Below are positions 1-9,129 of a DNA stretch of 64,000 bases, piece by piece. The stretch lies in the NCBI RefSeq assembly GCF_013376475.1, contig NZ_CP045508.1, forward strand, positions 124,001 to 188,000, in the 5' to 3' direction. The notes beneath the pieces were generated by a model. It searched no databases. It was not told the DNA's origin and saw only the letters and a program-made list of their open reading frames with translations. A program made the translations under genes and the position numbers. How positions within the stretch are numbered: position 1 is the first letter of the stretch; every line of letters begins with the position of its first letter. This DNA is from Desulfolutivibrio sulfoxidireducens (lineage in GTDB: Bacteria > Desulfobacterota > Desulfovibrionia > Desulfovibrionales > Desulfovibrionaceae).

Positions 1-81
1 GGTGGCCGGCCGATCAGGGCGGCCCGGCCGGGACGGGCCGAGGACCGGGCAAATGACGAGGGTGTCGGGGAGCCTGCCTAA
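1..81 (+). CDS. 3' end of an upstream gene (partial)
   Basis: The first 26 codons of the window stay open in the frame that ends with TAA immediately before the ATG of the next gene, with no base between stop and start. That spacing suggests the C-terminal tail of a co-transcribed upstream gene. The tail is rich in Gly, Arg, Ala and Pro and carries no recognisable motif. In DNA this GC-rich, 26 open codons can occur by chance, so the call rests mainly on the stop-start junction. Confidence 0.35.
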   Translation, partial: GGRPIRAARPGRAEDRANDEGVGEPA

Positions 82-852
82 ATGACCAAGAACTGGCTTC
101 GAGAAAAACACGACGAGTTCGTGCGCGACCTGTTGCGGGATTTCTGCCTGTCCGCGCGCATTCTGGAGGAACGCTTCCAGGCGTTCGACCGGGGCGGGGG
201 CATGGTCTTCGAGATCCTTCGCGATCTTTTGGGCGAGCAGATGAACAAGGGGCTTTTATGGCGCCTGAAGGACACGGCCCACCACCTGTTTAGGGACCGG
301 GAGGAGGAAAGCCCCGTGGGCCAGTTTCTGGACTGGTGCATCGGCTACATCTTCCACGAGACCATGAAGCTCAAGGAAGACGCCTACCAGCAGCAGAACT
401 ACGCCCCCTGGTTCAGGGAGATGCAGGGCCGGGCATTGCCCGAGACCGACCTGATCATCAGCCGCGAGCTGTTTCAACTGCTCATGCAGACCAACGAGAG
501 CATGCAGCGCGAGAGCCGCCGCATCCGGTTCATCATTCGCCAGTGCCGCAAGCTCTTTCCCCTCTATCTGGCCGACCAGGACAAGAACCTCTGGCTGGCC
601 CGGTTCCTGTTCAAGCGCAACGACCTGGTGCGGGAGGTCTTCGAGGAAAGCTACCGGGATCTCACTCGGGCCATCTACAAGGAGGCCCCGGAGATGCTTG
701 AGATCATGGCCTCGCGCAGCCTGCGCGAGGGGGGGTGGGTGGTCCAGGCCGCCGAGGCCGCAGAGGCCGCCTGCCGCATGTGGCCCGACAGCCAGGCTGC
801 TGTTTCGGAAAAGCGGGCCGTGGACGCCTGGCGGACCCGCCTGCGGGTCTGA
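82..852 (+). CDS. hypothetical cytoplasmic protein, 256 aa
   Basis: I do not recognise a family. The product is charged, predicted mostly alpha-helical, and has no signal peptide, membrane segment or cysteine cluster. It is rich in Arg, Glu, Leu and Phe, with repeated Phe-Arg and Phe-Leu-Phe-Lys patches. The ATG directly follows the TAA of an apparent upstream gene, so translation is probably coupled to it. The codon third positions are strongly GC-biased as in the neighbouring core genes, which supports a real gene. Next downstream is a hybrid sensor kinase about 230 bp away, but nothing in the sequence links the two functionally. Confidence 0.7.
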   Translation: MTKNWLREKHDEFVRDLLRDFCLSARILEERFQAFDRGGGMVFEILRDLLGEQMNKGLLWRLKDTAHHLFRDREEESPVGQFLDWCIGYIFHETMKLKEDAYQQQNYAPWFREMQGRALPETDLIISRELFQLLMQTNESMQRESRRIRFIIRQCRKLFPLYLADQDKNLWLARFLFKRNDLVREVFEESYRDLTRAIYKEAPEMLEIMASRSLREGGWVVQAAEAAEAACRMWPDSQAAVSEKRAVDAWRTRLRV

Positions 853-1082
853 GTCCAGGGCCGTGGCGCCTTTTTAGGCGGGAAAAAAGCTGTTGCGTCT
901 TTTGCAGCCTCGCGTATTTTTTGGGCAAAAGCGCACGGCATGGACGTGAAAACGCGCACGCGCACGGATGCGCGAAGGGAGAATCGCCCGGGCTTTGGAC
1001 CGTCCTCGCCCGGCAACCGCACATCCCGGCGTCTTTTGCAGCCGCCAACGGGGGACGCCCCGCTCTCGCATCGAAACCACGT

Positions 1083-3044
1083 ATGGACACCTACCTCACC
1101 GCCTTTCGGCACTTTCCCCAGGCCGTTTTGCTTGTCAGCCCGCGTCTTGAGATCGTGGATCTGAATCTGGCCGCGTCGGACCTGTTTTTAGCCGGCGATT
1201 CCGATCCGTCCCGGATGTCGGGACTGCAAGAGGATATTCGGGACTGGATCGGCGGGGAGCTTCTCCAATTCCAGGCCGGCGACAAGCAGGCCGACCTTTT
1301 CGAGAAAAAAAGGCGCGACGGTTTCGGGGCCAAGTATTACCGGATACGCCTGTCCAAAACAGATCCCCAAAGCCGCGACTCCGGGTTGGTGCTGATTTTT
1401 TCGGAAATCACCGAACGGCTGAAATATCTCCAGGAACTGGTCTTTCTGGCCACCATCGTGGAGTCCTCCGACGATGCGGTCATCGGAATGGCCACGGACG
1501 GCAAGGTGGTCAGTTGGAACCGGGCCGCCGAACGCATCTACGGCTACCCCGCCCGGGAGATCCTGGGCCGGGACGTGGCGGTGCTCGTCCCCCCGGGCCG
1601 GCGCAAGGAATTTTTCGCCTACATGGCCCGGGTGGCCGCCGGGGAGCCCCTGACCCGGCTGGAGACCATCCGGGTGCGCAAGGACGGAGGGCCGGTGCAC
1701 GTTTCCCTGACCGTCTCCTCCATCCGGGGCGAGACGGGAGAGGTCATGGGCATCTCCTGCATCGCCCGGGACATCACCCAGCGCAAGAAGGCCGAACGGG
1801 CCCTGCGCCGGGCCAAGGAGGACGCCGAGGCCGCAAGCGCGGCCAAAAGCCGGTTTCTGGCCAACATCAGCCACGAACTGCGCACCCCCCTAAGCGGCAT
1901 CATCGGCATGACCTCCCTGGTCCTGGGCACCCCGCTACGACCCGACCAGGAGGAGCTTCTGCTCCTGTCCCTGCGCTCGGCCAGGGACCTTCTGGGGGTG
2001 GTCAACGATCTGCTCGAACTGGCGGCCATCGATTCCGGCCGCACCCCGCTTCGCCCCAAGCCGTTTTGCCTGGAGGAATTCTTTGCCTCCGTGGCCGGAA
2101 TGTTCGCGGTCCAGGCCAGGGCCAAGGGCCTGACCTTCGATCTGGACATCCCCCGGGATCTGCCGACCCTGGCCGAGGGCGACCCGGTGCGGCTCAAACA
2201 GGTGCTCATCAATCTCTTGGGCAACGCCCTGAAATTTACCGCCGAAGGCGGCATGTCCCTGACGGTGAGCCTGCGCCCGCCGATGGCCGGGACCGTGGGC
2301 CTGCGCGAGACCCTGCTTGGGCTGCGCATCCGCGTCAGCGACACCGGGCCGGGCATTGAGCCCGAACTTCGGGAAGTCGTGTTCGAGAGCTTCACCGTGG
2401 GCGAGAATTTTCTGACCAAGCGCCAGGCCGGGGCCGGCCTGGGGCTGGCCATCTGCAAACGGCTGGTCGAGGCCATGGGCGGGGTCATCGACCTGGAAAG
2501 CACGCCCGGCCAGGGCAGCCGGTTCACCGTGGACCTTGATCTGGTCGTCCCCCCGGCCGGGTCCCAAGCCGCGGCCCGGGATCCCCGCCGGGAGACGCCG
2601 CAATCCCCGGATGCGGACCTGGCCGGGCTGGTGGTGCTGGTGGTGGAGGACGAGGTCGTCAACCGCATGGTCACGGTCAAGACCCTCAAGCGGATGGGCC
2701 TCGAGACGGTCGAGGCCCAAAACGGCGTCGAGGCCCTGGACAGGCTGGCCCGGGCACCCGTGGACGTGGTGCTCATGGACATCCAGATGCCGGTCATGGA
2801 CGGCATCGAGGCCACACGGCGCATCCGGGCCGGGACGCTCCCGGGACAAGGCAAAGACGTGCCCATCATCGCCTTGACCGCACATGCCATGCCCAGCGAC
2901 AGGCAAAAGATCCTCGACGCGGGCATGGACGGGTATGTGGCCAAGCCCTTCGAGGCCTGGGACCTGTGCGAGGCCATCCGTCTTGTCCTGAACCAAAAGG
3001 ACCGGGGACGCCCGCGTGAACGCCAGGGGAGCGGTGATTCGTGA
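1083..3044 (+). CDS. PAS-containing hybrid histidine kinase with C-terminal receiver
   Basis: The product (653 aa) is a cytoplasmic sensor kinase. It reads as a divergent PAS-like region (about 1-105), a clear PAS domain ending in DITQRKKAE (about 118-240), a HisKA domain with the phospho-acceptor in SHELRTPL (His264), a HATPase domain with NALKF, DTGPGIEPE and GLGLA motifs (about 365-480), and a receiver whose phospho-acceptor lies in VLMDIQMP (Asp566). There is no transmembrane segment, so the ligand should be intracellular. The ATG at 1083 is preferred because the frame further upstream encodes low-complexity Arg/Pro sequence; no strong ribosome-binding site is visible. Its TGA overlaps the GTG of the next gene by four bases, so the kinase and the c-di-GMP enzyme are probably translated together. 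Confidence 0.9.
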   Translation: MDTYLTAFRHFPQAVLLVSPRLEIVDLNLAASDLFLAGDSDPSRMSGLQEDIRDWIGGELLQFQAGDKQADLFEKKRRDGFGAKYYRIRLSKTDPQSRDSGLVLIFSEITERLKYLQELVFLATIVESSDDAVIGMATDGKVVSWNRAAERIYGYPAREILGRDVAVLVPPGRRKEFFAYMARVAAGEPLTRLETIRVRKDGGPVHVSLTVSSIRGETGEVMGISCIARDITQRKKAERALRRAKEDAEAASAAKSRFLANISHELRTPLSGIIGMTSLVLGTPLRPDQEELLLLSLRSARDLLGVVNDLLELAAIDSGRTPLRPKPFCLEEFFASVAGMFAVQARAKGLTFDLDIPRDLPTLAEGDPVRLKQVLINLLGNALKFTAEGGMSLTVSLRPPMAGTVGLRETLLGLRIRVSDTGPGIEPELREVVFESFTVGENFLTKRQAGAGLGLAICKRLVEAMGGVIDLESTPGQGSRFTVDLDLVVPPAGSQAAARDPRRETPQSPDADLAGLVVLVVEDEVVNRMVTVKTLKRMGLETVEAQNGVEALDRLARAPVDVVLMDIQMPVMDGIEATRRIRAGTLPGQGKDVPIIALTAHAMPSDRQKILDAGMDGYVAKPFEAWDLCEAIRLVLNQKDRGRPRERQGSGDS

Positions 3045-5176
3045 GCAGGAAGGCCGTAGCGCATGCCGTCGCCACAGTGGCCGCGATCCCCGGGGACGCC
3101 TCCCCGTCCGCCGTCCCTCCGAGCATCCTCGTGGTCGAGGACGAGCGGATCATCGCCCTGGACATCAAAGCCCGCCTGCGCCGGCTCGGCTACGCCGTGG
3201 CCGGGATCGCGACCACGGGCCAAGAGGCCCTTTTGGCCTGCCAAAAAGAGCCCCCGGCCCTGGTGCTCATGGACATCTTCCTCGACGACGGCATGGACGG
3301 CATCGAGGCCGCCCGGCTTATCCGGGAACGCCACGACATCCCCGTGGTGTACATCACCTCCCACGCCGACCAGGAGACCCTGCGCCGGGCGGCCATGACC
3401 GCGCCGTACGGCTACGTGATCAAGCCCGTGGACGAGCGCTGGCTGCAAAGCGCCATCGAGGTGGCCCTGTACAAGCACGCCACCGAGATCGACCTCAGGC
3501 GCAGCGAGGAACGGTTTCGCGGTCTCTTCGAGCGCATGCTCAACGCCTTCGTGCTCTTCGAGGCGGTTTGCGACGACCGGGGCCGGGTGACGGACCTGCG
3601 CATCCTGGAGGTCAACCCGGCCTTTGAGCGGGTCACGGGTTTTCCCCGAAACGAGGTGGAGGGCCGTCTGCTTACGGACGTCATGCCCGGCGTGGAGCCC
3701 TTCTGGATCGAGACCCTGGGGGCCACGGCCACGAACCGTACCCCCACCCGTTTTGAAAACTATCTCGCCGACCTGAACCAATATTTTCTGGTCGAGGCCT
3801 ACAGCCCAAACCCCGGCCAGGTGGCCACCGTGATCGAGGACGTCACCGACCTGCGACGGGGCGAGCAGCTCCTTAAGCACCGCACTTTCCACGATCCCCT
3901 GACCGACCTGCCCAACCGGGCCCTGTGCCTGGATCGCATCCACCGGGCTATTGAACGGGCCAGACGGCGGCTCAATTACGTCTATGCCGTGATCTTTCTC
4001 GACCTGGACCGCTTCAAGCTCATAAACGACAGCATGGGGCACGTGACCGGGGACAAGGTGCTGCGCCAAGTGGCCGCCATCCTCAAAAGCCACGTGCGCC
4101 GCCTGGATACCGTGGCCCGGGTGGGCGGGGACGAATTCGCCATCCTGCTCGAGGAAATCGCCTCCCCGGGCGACGCCCTGCGGGTGGCCCGAAATATCCG
4201 CGACAACCTCAAGGAGGCCATGTTCGTGGACGACCAGAGGATATACCTGTCGGCGGGCATGGGCATCGTGCTCGGGCCGGCGGACTATGATCGTCCCGAT
4301 GAGCTTCTCCAGAACGCCACCATCGCCATGAATCACGCCCGGCGCGGCGGGTCGGGCCGGATCAGGGTGTTCAACTGGGCCATGCGCGAGTTGGCCGAGC
4401 ACGATCTGGGGGTGGAGCTCGACCTGCGCCGCAGCCTTGAGGAGAAACGGTTCAACCTGCACTACCAGCCCATTTTTTCCTTGAAGGACGGCTCCCTGGC
4501 CGGTTTCGAGGCCCTGGTGCGCCGCGTCCGACTGGACGGGGGATTCGATCTGCCAGGGGATTTCATTCCCGTGGCCGAGGAAACCGGGCTTATCATCCCC
4601 CTGGGCGCCATGGTCATGGTCGAGGCCTGCGCGGCGCTGAGCCGTTTTTGCAGGGACCTGCCCGCGCAACACGGTTTTTTCATCGCCGTCAATCTTTCGG
4701 CCAAACAGTTCTCCCAACCCGATCTGGTCAAGCAGACGGTCAAGTCCTTGCGCGAGACCGGGGCCGACCCGAGGCGGCTTCGGCTCGAGATCACCGAGAG
4801 CGTGCTCATGGAAAACCCGGAGTCCGCCCTGGCCAAACTGCGTGGACTGCGGGAGATGGGTGTCAAGATCAGCATCGACGATTTCGGGACCGGCTATTCC
4901 TCCCTGTCCTACCTGCAGCGCTTCCCCATCGACTGTCTCAAGGTCGATCGGGGGTTCGTGGGCGGCATGGACGACCACGGCAACATGACCATCGTCAAAA
5001 GCGTGGTCAACCTGGCCCATAGTCTTGGTCTGGAAGTGGTGGCCGAGGGCATCGAGACCCCGCGCCAGGAGGCGTTGCTCAAGGAATTCGGCTGTGACTA
5101 CGGCCAGGGATTCCTGTATGCGCGGCCCTTGCCCCCGAACCAGGCCGAACGCCTGCTGCATCCCCCGACGGCCTGA
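3041..5176 (+). CDS. receiver-PAS-GGDEF-EAL cyclic-di-GMP regulator
   Basis: This 711-residue response regulator carries both a diguanylate cyclase and a c-di-GMP phosphodiesterase domain. The order is receiver (about 28-145, VLMDIFLDD), PAS (about 155-285), GGDEF and EAL. The active-site GGDEF is intact (362-366), and an RxxD inhibitory site (RRLD, 353-356) sits at the canonical five-residue spacing. The EAL motif (490-492) lies in FEALVRR, and the loop motif IDDFGTGYSS is also intact, so both activities could be functional. It starts at GTG inside a GTGA overlap with the upstream hybrid kinase. That kinase is the obvious phosphodonor candidate, although this is inferred from position only. 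Confidence 0.92.
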   Translation: MSRKAVAHAVATVAAIPGDASPSAVPPSILVVEDERIIALDIKARLRRLGYAVAGIATTGQEALLACQKEPPALVLMDIFLDDGMDGIEAARLIRERHDIPVVYITSHADQETLRRAAMTAPYGYVIKPVDERWLQSAIEVALYKHATEIDLRRSEERFRGLFERMLNAFVLFEAVCDDRGRVTDLRILEVNPAFERVTGFPRNEVEGRLLTDVMPGVEPFWIETLGATATNRTPTRFENYLADLNQYFLVEAYSPNPGQVATVIEDVTDLRRGEQLLKHRTFHDPLTDLPNRALCLDRIHRAIERARRRLNYVYAVIFLDLDRFKLINDSMGHVTGDKVLRQVAAILKSHVRRLDTVARVGGDEFAILLEEIASPGDALRVARNIRDNLKEAMFVDDQRIYLSAGMGIVLGPADYDRPDELLQNATIAMNHARRGGSGRIRVFNWAMRELAEHDLGVELDLRRSLEEKRFNLHYQPIFSLKDGSLAGFEALVRRVRLDGGFDLPGDFIPVAEETGLIIPLGAMVMVEACAALSRFCRDLPAQHGFFIAVNLSAKQFSQPDLVKQTVKSLRETGADPRRLRLEITESVLMENPESALAKLRGLREMGVKISIDDFGTGYSSLSYLQRFPIDCLKVDRGFVGGMDDHGNMTIVKSVVNLAHSLGLEVVAEGIETPRQEALLKEFGCDYGQGFLYARPLPPNQAERLLHPPTA

Positions 5177-5330
5177 GACGGCGACCTGTGGCCGACGCCC
5201 CGAGGCGTCGCCGTTTCGTCATCTTCGCCGCGTATGCCCGCGATGGCAACGGATTCCGGCTGGCGCGCCGGGCCGGTGCGACGGAACGGTTTTTCAATGC
5301 CAGCGCGCCAATCCTCAGAGGGGGTGTCTC

Positions 5331-5702
5331 ATGGCTACCGTTTGCATCGCCGATGACGACGTCACGTCCCGCCAGACCCTGCGGGCCATCGTTTCCGCCG
5401 AGGGACACGAGGTTGTGGAGGCCGCCGACGGCGCCGAGGCCCTGCGCGCCGTCAACGAACGCGCCGTGGACCTGCTTTTGACCGATATTTTCATGCCCGG
5501 CATTGAGGGCCTGGAGGTCATCCGCATCCTTCGCGAATCCCATCCCCGGCTGACGGTCATCGCGTTTACCGCCGGGAGCACGTTTACGGCGTATGAAACC
5601 CTCAATTGGGCCAGGACCTACGGCGTGGCCGGGGCACTGACCAAGCCCTTCAGCCGCGAAGAGGTTCTGGGCGAGGTCAGAAGGGCTCTGCCCGCGGCCT
5701 GA
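5331..5702 (+). CDS. stand-alone receiver-domain response regulator
   Basis: This 123-residue protein is a single CheY-like receiver with an acidic triad start (ADDD, residues 7-10), the phospho-acceptor in LLLTDIFMPG (Asp52), a conserved Thr (AFTAG) and the terminal Lys in LTKPF. There is no output domain, so it should act by protein-protein contact or as a phosphate sink. The ATG at 5331 is chosen because AGAGGGGG lies just upstream and the residues after it match the domain start. The frame extends further upstream but overlaps the previous gene. It follows the kinase and c-di-GMP pair on the same strand and may belong to the same pathway. Confidence 0.88.
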   Translation: MATVCIADDDVTSRQTLRAIVSAEGHEVVEAADGAEALRAVNERAVDLLLTDIFMPGIEGLEVIRILRESHPRLTVIAFTAGSTFTAYETLNWARTYGVAGALTKPFSREEVLGEVRRALPAA

Positions 5703-5708
5703 CGGTTC

Positions 5709-5744
5709 GCGGGCCGCGCGTGGGGGACGCCGCGTGCGGCCCGC
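5709..5744 (+). terminator. GC-rich hairpin after response regulator
   Basis: A perfect nine-base-pair stem (GCGGGCCGC / GCGGCCCGC) encloses an 18-nt loop six bases after the response-regulator stop codon. There is no T-tract, so it is at best a weak or factor-assisted terminator, or a 3'-end stabilising stem. Confidence 0.4.
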
Positions 5745-5789
5745 GCAAGAATCGAATGCGGCCGGCGCGCCCTTTCCTTTTTCAACCGG

Positions 5790-6761
5790 ATGCCGTATGC
5801 GACGATATCCGGGGGGGCCATGGTGCGTCCTTCCTCAAACCGCTTGGACGACATGGCATCGACGGTCTCATCAGGGCTTCGTGAGGCCCAGGCTCCGCAG
5901 CGGGGGCAGGGAAAAGACGCGCCACTTCCGACGGGGGGGCCGGATTCAGACGTCGCATCCGGGACTTCCCGCACCTCTCCGAATATCCCTGTCCTGTCCA
6001 ACCGGTTTCTGGTCGCAAGCCTCCGGGGCTTGCTCCCGCTTCGCCTGCTGGCCGTCCTGCTGGCCTTTTTATTGGCAGTCGGGAGCTTGGGATGTGGTAC
6101 AAAAAAACCATCCCCGCCTCCCGGAGGCTGGGGCTCCGTCCCGCCGACCCAACGGCCCTACACCATCAAGGGCAAGACCTATCAACCCATCCCCTCGGCC
6201 AACGGCTATTACGAGGAGGGCGTGGCCTCCTGGTACGGGGAGGACTTTCACGGCAACCCCACGTCCTGCGGCGAGATCTACGACATGCACAAGCTCACGG
6301 CGGCGCACAAGATTCTGCCCATGCATACCAAGCTCAAGGTGACCAACCTGGAAAACGGCAAGACGGTGGAGGTGCGGGTGAACGACCGGGGGCCCTTCGT
6401 GGCCGGCCGGGTGATCGACATGTCCTATGCCGGGGCCAAGGCCCTGGACATGCACGTCAAGGGCACGACCAGGGTGCGGCTTGAGAGCGTGGGAAGCATT
6501 CCCGGGGCCGCGTCGGCCCGGGAACTGCCTGGCCCTTTTTACGTGCAGATCGGGGCCTTCGTGCACCAGGGCAACGCCGAAAGGCTTGTGGCCACAATCC
6601 GGCGGGCTGGATATCCCGGATCGCGTATCCACTTCAAGGAGGTGGGCGGCGAGCGCTTCTACCGGGTGCATGCCGGGACGTTCGCCACCCTGGACGAGGC
6701 CGAAGCGGCCCGGGCGAAGCTCGCCCGGGACTACCGGGGGGCCTTCGTTATCGGCGAATAG
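5790..6761 (+). CDS. rlpA: RlpA-like septal ring lytic transglycosylase lipoprotein with SPOR domain
   Basis: The protein carries a double-psi beta-barrel RlpA domain (GVASWYGEDFHG, TNLENGK, VRVNDRGPF, IDMSYAGAKALDM) followed by a C-terminal SPOR domain (FYVQIGAF to the end). RlpA proteins cleave or bind denuded peptidoglycan strands at the septum and cell poles, and SPOR domains target septal glycan. A lipoprotein signal is clear: a Leu/Ala-rich hydrophobic stretch ends in GSLGC. However, about 80 residues precede that signal when the first ATG (5790) is used. Translation more likely begins nearer the signal, for instance at the in-frame TTG at 6030, which would place the lipobox Cys near residue 22. 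Function is well supported; the start is not. Confidence 0.85.
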   Translation: MPYATISGGAMVRPSSNRLDDMASTVSSGLREAQAPQRGQGKDAPLPTGGPDSDVASGTSRTSPNIPVLSNRFLVASLRGLLPLRLLAVLLAFLLAVGSLGCGTKKPSPPPGGWGSVPPTQRPYTIKGKTYQPIPSANGYYEEGVASWYGEDFHGNPTSCGEIYDMHKLTAAHKILPMHTKLKVTNLENGKTVEVRVNDRGPFVAGRVIDMSYAGAKALDMHVKGTTRVRLESVGSIPGAASARELPGPFYVQIGAFVHQGNAERLVATIRRAGYPGSRIHFKEVGGERFYRVHAGTFATLDEAEAARAKLARDYRGAFVIGE

Positions 6762-6797
6762 CCTCCATGGCCAGGCGAGCGGGGCTTTTGGCCGGGC

Positions 6798-7091
6798 CTA
6801 TTCGGGATTGAGTTCAGCCCGAAATTTCCTGGAAAGACGGAAGACCACCACCTTTCGGGGCGGCAGGACGATGCTTTTGTTGGTCTGGGGGTTGCGTCCC
6901 TTGCGAGCCCGCTTGTCGTAGGCCTCGAACTTCCCGAAGCCGCTGACCAGAAGCGAATCGTCCTTTTTGATCGACTGCTTCATGACGTCCAGGAGGTGGT
7001 CCACCAGGACCTTGACCTCGGCCCGGTTGCGTTCGGTTTTTTCGTAGATGTAGTCGACGATGTCCGCTTTGGTCAGAGTCTTTCCGCTCAT
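6798..7091 (-). CDS. ihfA: integration host factor alpha-like DNA-bending protein
   Basis: This 97-residue protein belongs to the HU/IHF family of nucleoid DNA-bending proteins. It shows the N-terminal helical dimerisation region (LTKADIVDYIYEKT), SGFGKF and the DNA-intercalating beta-arm with GRNPQTNKSI. The arm sequence and the length favour an IHF-alpha type over plain HU. It is convergent with rlpA and lies divergently downstream of nothing obvious. The AGGAG-like sequence just upstream of its ATG supports the start. IHF commonly assists sigma54 promoters and integrases, both of which occur in this window, but any direct link is inference. Confidence 0.85.
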   Translation of the reverse strand: MSGKTLTKADIVDYIYEKTERNRAEVKVLVDHLLDVMKQSIKKDDSLLVSGFGKFEAYDKRARKGRNPQTNKSIVLPPRKVVVFRLSRKFRAELNPE

Positions 7092-7167
7092 GTTCTCCTC
7101 CGGAGCGTGGAAGCCGATTCCGGGGTCGGCCGCGGGCCTCGCCAGCGCGCCGCCGCCCGGGCTGACG

Positions 7168-7584
7168 TTAGATCCGGGACCGGATGGCCTCGGCCAGGCG
7201 CGACATGGCCTGGGGGTCGGCGTAGGGCGTGCCCGGCCACAGTTCGAGCCCGTCGTCCCGGACCCGGGGAATGACGTGAAAATGGGCGTGGGCCACGAGT
7301 TGCCCGGCCGGCGCGCCGTTGTTCATGACCACGTTGCATCCGCCGGCCCCGGTGGCCTGGACCACGGCCCGCCCGACGATCTTCAGCGCCGCCAGCAGGT
7401 CGCGGCCGTCTTCGTCGGGCAGATCCCACAAGGCGGGATGGTGGGCCTTGGGTATGACCAGGGCATGCCCGGGCCGAACCGGGGCGATGTCCAAAAAGGC
7501 CAGCACCGAGGGGGTTTCAAAAATTTTGGCGCAGGGGATGTCGCCGCGTATGATCTTGCAAAAAATGCAGTCCGTGTCGATCAT
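7168..7584 (-). CDS. HIT family nucleotide hydrolase/transferase
   Basis: This 138-residue protein has the histidine-triad motif HAHFHVIP near residue 100, an N-terminal CIFC pair typical of zinc-binding HIT proteins, and the GHALVIPKAHH strand. Family members hydrolyse purine nucleoside phosphoramidates or related dinucleotides in the cytoplasm. The motif is complete and the length normal, so it should be active. It lies upstream of the IHF-like gene on the same strand with about 76 bp between them, and is divergent from the radical SAM gene. Confidence 0.9.
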   Translation of the reverse strand: MIDTDCIFCKIIRGDIPCAKIFETPSVLAFLDIAPVRPGHALVIPKAHHPALWDLPDEDGRDLLAALKIVGRAVVQATGAGGCNVVMNNGAPAGQLVAHAHFHVIPRVRDDGLELWPGTPYADPQAMSRLAEAIRSRI

Positions 7585-7771
7585 GCCCGTATCCAGTGGG
7601 TGAAGGGAAATTGTCCGGCATGGCCGTACGCCTGACGGGTCACGCCTTTTGAAGTCACGACGTGATCATAACCATCCAATAGCTAAGTAAAAATTTTTTT
7701 TCAAGGGGCATGATGCACATTTCGTCAAAAAGGCGGTTCAAATATTCTTTCGCCGGTCGCGGAGGCAGGTC

Positions 7772-8857
7772 ATGGGAGTGATTTTTCGTCATCCGGAGCC
7801 CACTCCCGGGAACATCCGCATCCGGCCCGTGTTTTTGCCGTTCGCCGGATGCCCGGGGCGGTGTGTGTATTGCGCCCAGCACCTGCAGACCGGGGTGCTC
7901 CCGACACGTCTGGACGCTGCCCTGGCCCGGCTGCGGCTGGAACTGGAGGCGGCCCTGGCCGCGGGTCGGGGACCGTATGAGATCGGATTTTACGGGGGCA
8001 CCTTCACGGCCCTGCCAGGGGACTACGCCGAGCGATTCACGGCCCTGGCCGGGGAGTATCGGGAACGGGGGCTGGTGACCCGGGTGCGCTGTTCCACCCG
8101 GCCGGACGCGTCCGACCCCGGGCGGTTGTCCGTCCTGCGGGGGCTCGGGCTGGACATGGTGGAGATCGGGGCCCAGACCTTCGATGCCGGAGTGCTGGCC
8201 ATAAGCGGCCGGGGGCACGGGCCGGACGACATTTTTCGGGCCTGCCGGGCGGTCCGCGAGGCCGGGCTGGCCCTTGGCTTGCAGCTTTTGCCGGGACTCC
8301 CGGGACATACCAGGGAGATGTTCTCCCGGGATGTGGAACTGGCCGCCTCCCTAGCCCCGGAAACGGCGCGCATCTACCCTTGCGTGGTGGCGGCCGGGAC
8401 ACGGCTGGCGGCCATGTATGAGGCCGGGGAATATGCGCCCTGGGACGAGGAAACGGCGGCCGAGGCTGCGGCCGAGGGGGTTTTGGTCCTGTGGCGGGCC
8501 GGGGTGCGGGTCATCCGTATCGGGCTTGCGCCTCAGGACGAACTGACCGCGGCCGTGATTGCCGGGCCGGTCCATCCGGCCATGGGAAACCTGGTCCGGG
8601 CCAGGGCGCTTTTTACGCTTGTCCGCGACAAGGCGCGGGAGCTTGGTGCCGGCCCCAAGCGGCTGGTGGTCCCGGCGAGGTATGCCGGGGAGTTCTGGGG
8701 GCACGGGCGGGAGCTTTCGGACGGGTATGCCGGCCTGGGCCTTCCCCGGGAATCGGTGCGCTTCGCCGACGTTGCGGTCTTTACGATGTGTTTCGAGGGG
8801 GAAGGCCAGGCGGCGGACTTTTTTTCGAGAGCGGAGCAGCCCGTATCCGTTTCCTGA
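7772..8857 (+). CDS. radical SAM protein, Elp3-like without acetyltransferase domain
   Basis: The product (361 aa) opens with a radical SAM core containing CPGRCVYC, the CX3CX2C ligand set for the 4Fe-4S cluster, then the GFYGGTFTALP strand and EIGAQTFD, which match the Elp3/YhcC-like branch. The C-terminal GNAT domain found in true Elp3 is absent. The family does 5'-deoxyadenosyl radical chemistry, often on RNA or peptides, but the substrate here is unknown. GGAGGCAGG lies just upstream of the ATG. The 187 bp shared with the divergent HIT gene are AT-rich and probably contain both promoters. Confidence 0.82.
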   Translation: MGVIFRHPEPTPGNIRIRPVFLPFAGCPGRCVYCAQHLQTGVLPTRLDAALARLRLELEAALAAGRGPYEIGFYGGTFTALPGDYAERFTALAGEYRERGLVTRVRCSTRPDASDPGRLSVLRGLGLDMVEIGAQTFDAGVLAISGRGHGPDDIFRACRAVREAGLALGLQLLPGLPGHTREMFSRDVELAASLAPETARIYPCVVAAGTRLAAMYEAGEYAPWDEETAAEAAAEGVLVLWRAGVRVIRIGLAPQDELTAAVIAGPVHPAMGNLVRARALFTLVRDKARELGAGPKRLVVPARYAGEFWGHGRELSDGYAGLGLPRESVRFADVAVFTMCFEGEGQAADFFSRAEQPVSVS

Positions 8858-8993
8858 CATGGGTGATGCGAACGGCAAGGCGGTTGGCGAGATGCCGAGC
8901 CTGCTTGTCATGAGAAAAGATGAGGGAGGCGTGGCTTTCTGGCGCTGCCGGCAACCTTTTTTAGCCCCAGATCGAGCGGATCGACGGCGGGCC

Positions 8994-9022
8994 TTGACAG
9001 CCGGGCCGAATCTGAGTATCCG
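8994..9022 (+). promoter_or_regulatory. putative sigma70 promoter for the tRNA pair
   Basis: TTGACA (8994-8999) is followed after 17 bases by TATCCG, which leaves a start point about 13-15 nt before the tRNA-Gln 5' end. The -35 box is perfect and the -10 box is weak. No other promoter-like sequence is seen between the two tRNAs, so they are probably co-transcribed. Confidence 0.55.
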
Positions 9023-9041
9023 CCTTCGTTCACGAGTTTGC

Positions 9042-9115
9042 TGGGGGATCGTCTAGCGGCAGGACTATGGACTCTGACTCCATCAACCTAGGTTCGAATC
9101 CTAGTCCCCCAGCCA
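9042..9115 (+). tRNA. tRNA-Gln (anticodon CTG)
   Basis: The acceptor stem pairs TGGGGGA with TCCCCCA. The anticodon stem ATGGA/TCCAT encloses a seven-base loop whose anticodon CTG is at 9074-9076. GGTTCGAATCC forms the T-arm, and the discriminator G is followed by an encoded CCA. All arms fold, so the gene appears functional. Confidence 0.95.
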
Positions 9116-9129
9116 ACCATGAAACTCGC

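Noticed and set aside
1619-5161. A 1180-codon open frame on the reverse strand
   Set aside because: It is antisense to the kinase and GGDEF-EAL genes and encodes low-complexity His/Gly/Arg sequence. It arises from the high-GC third positions of the real genes.
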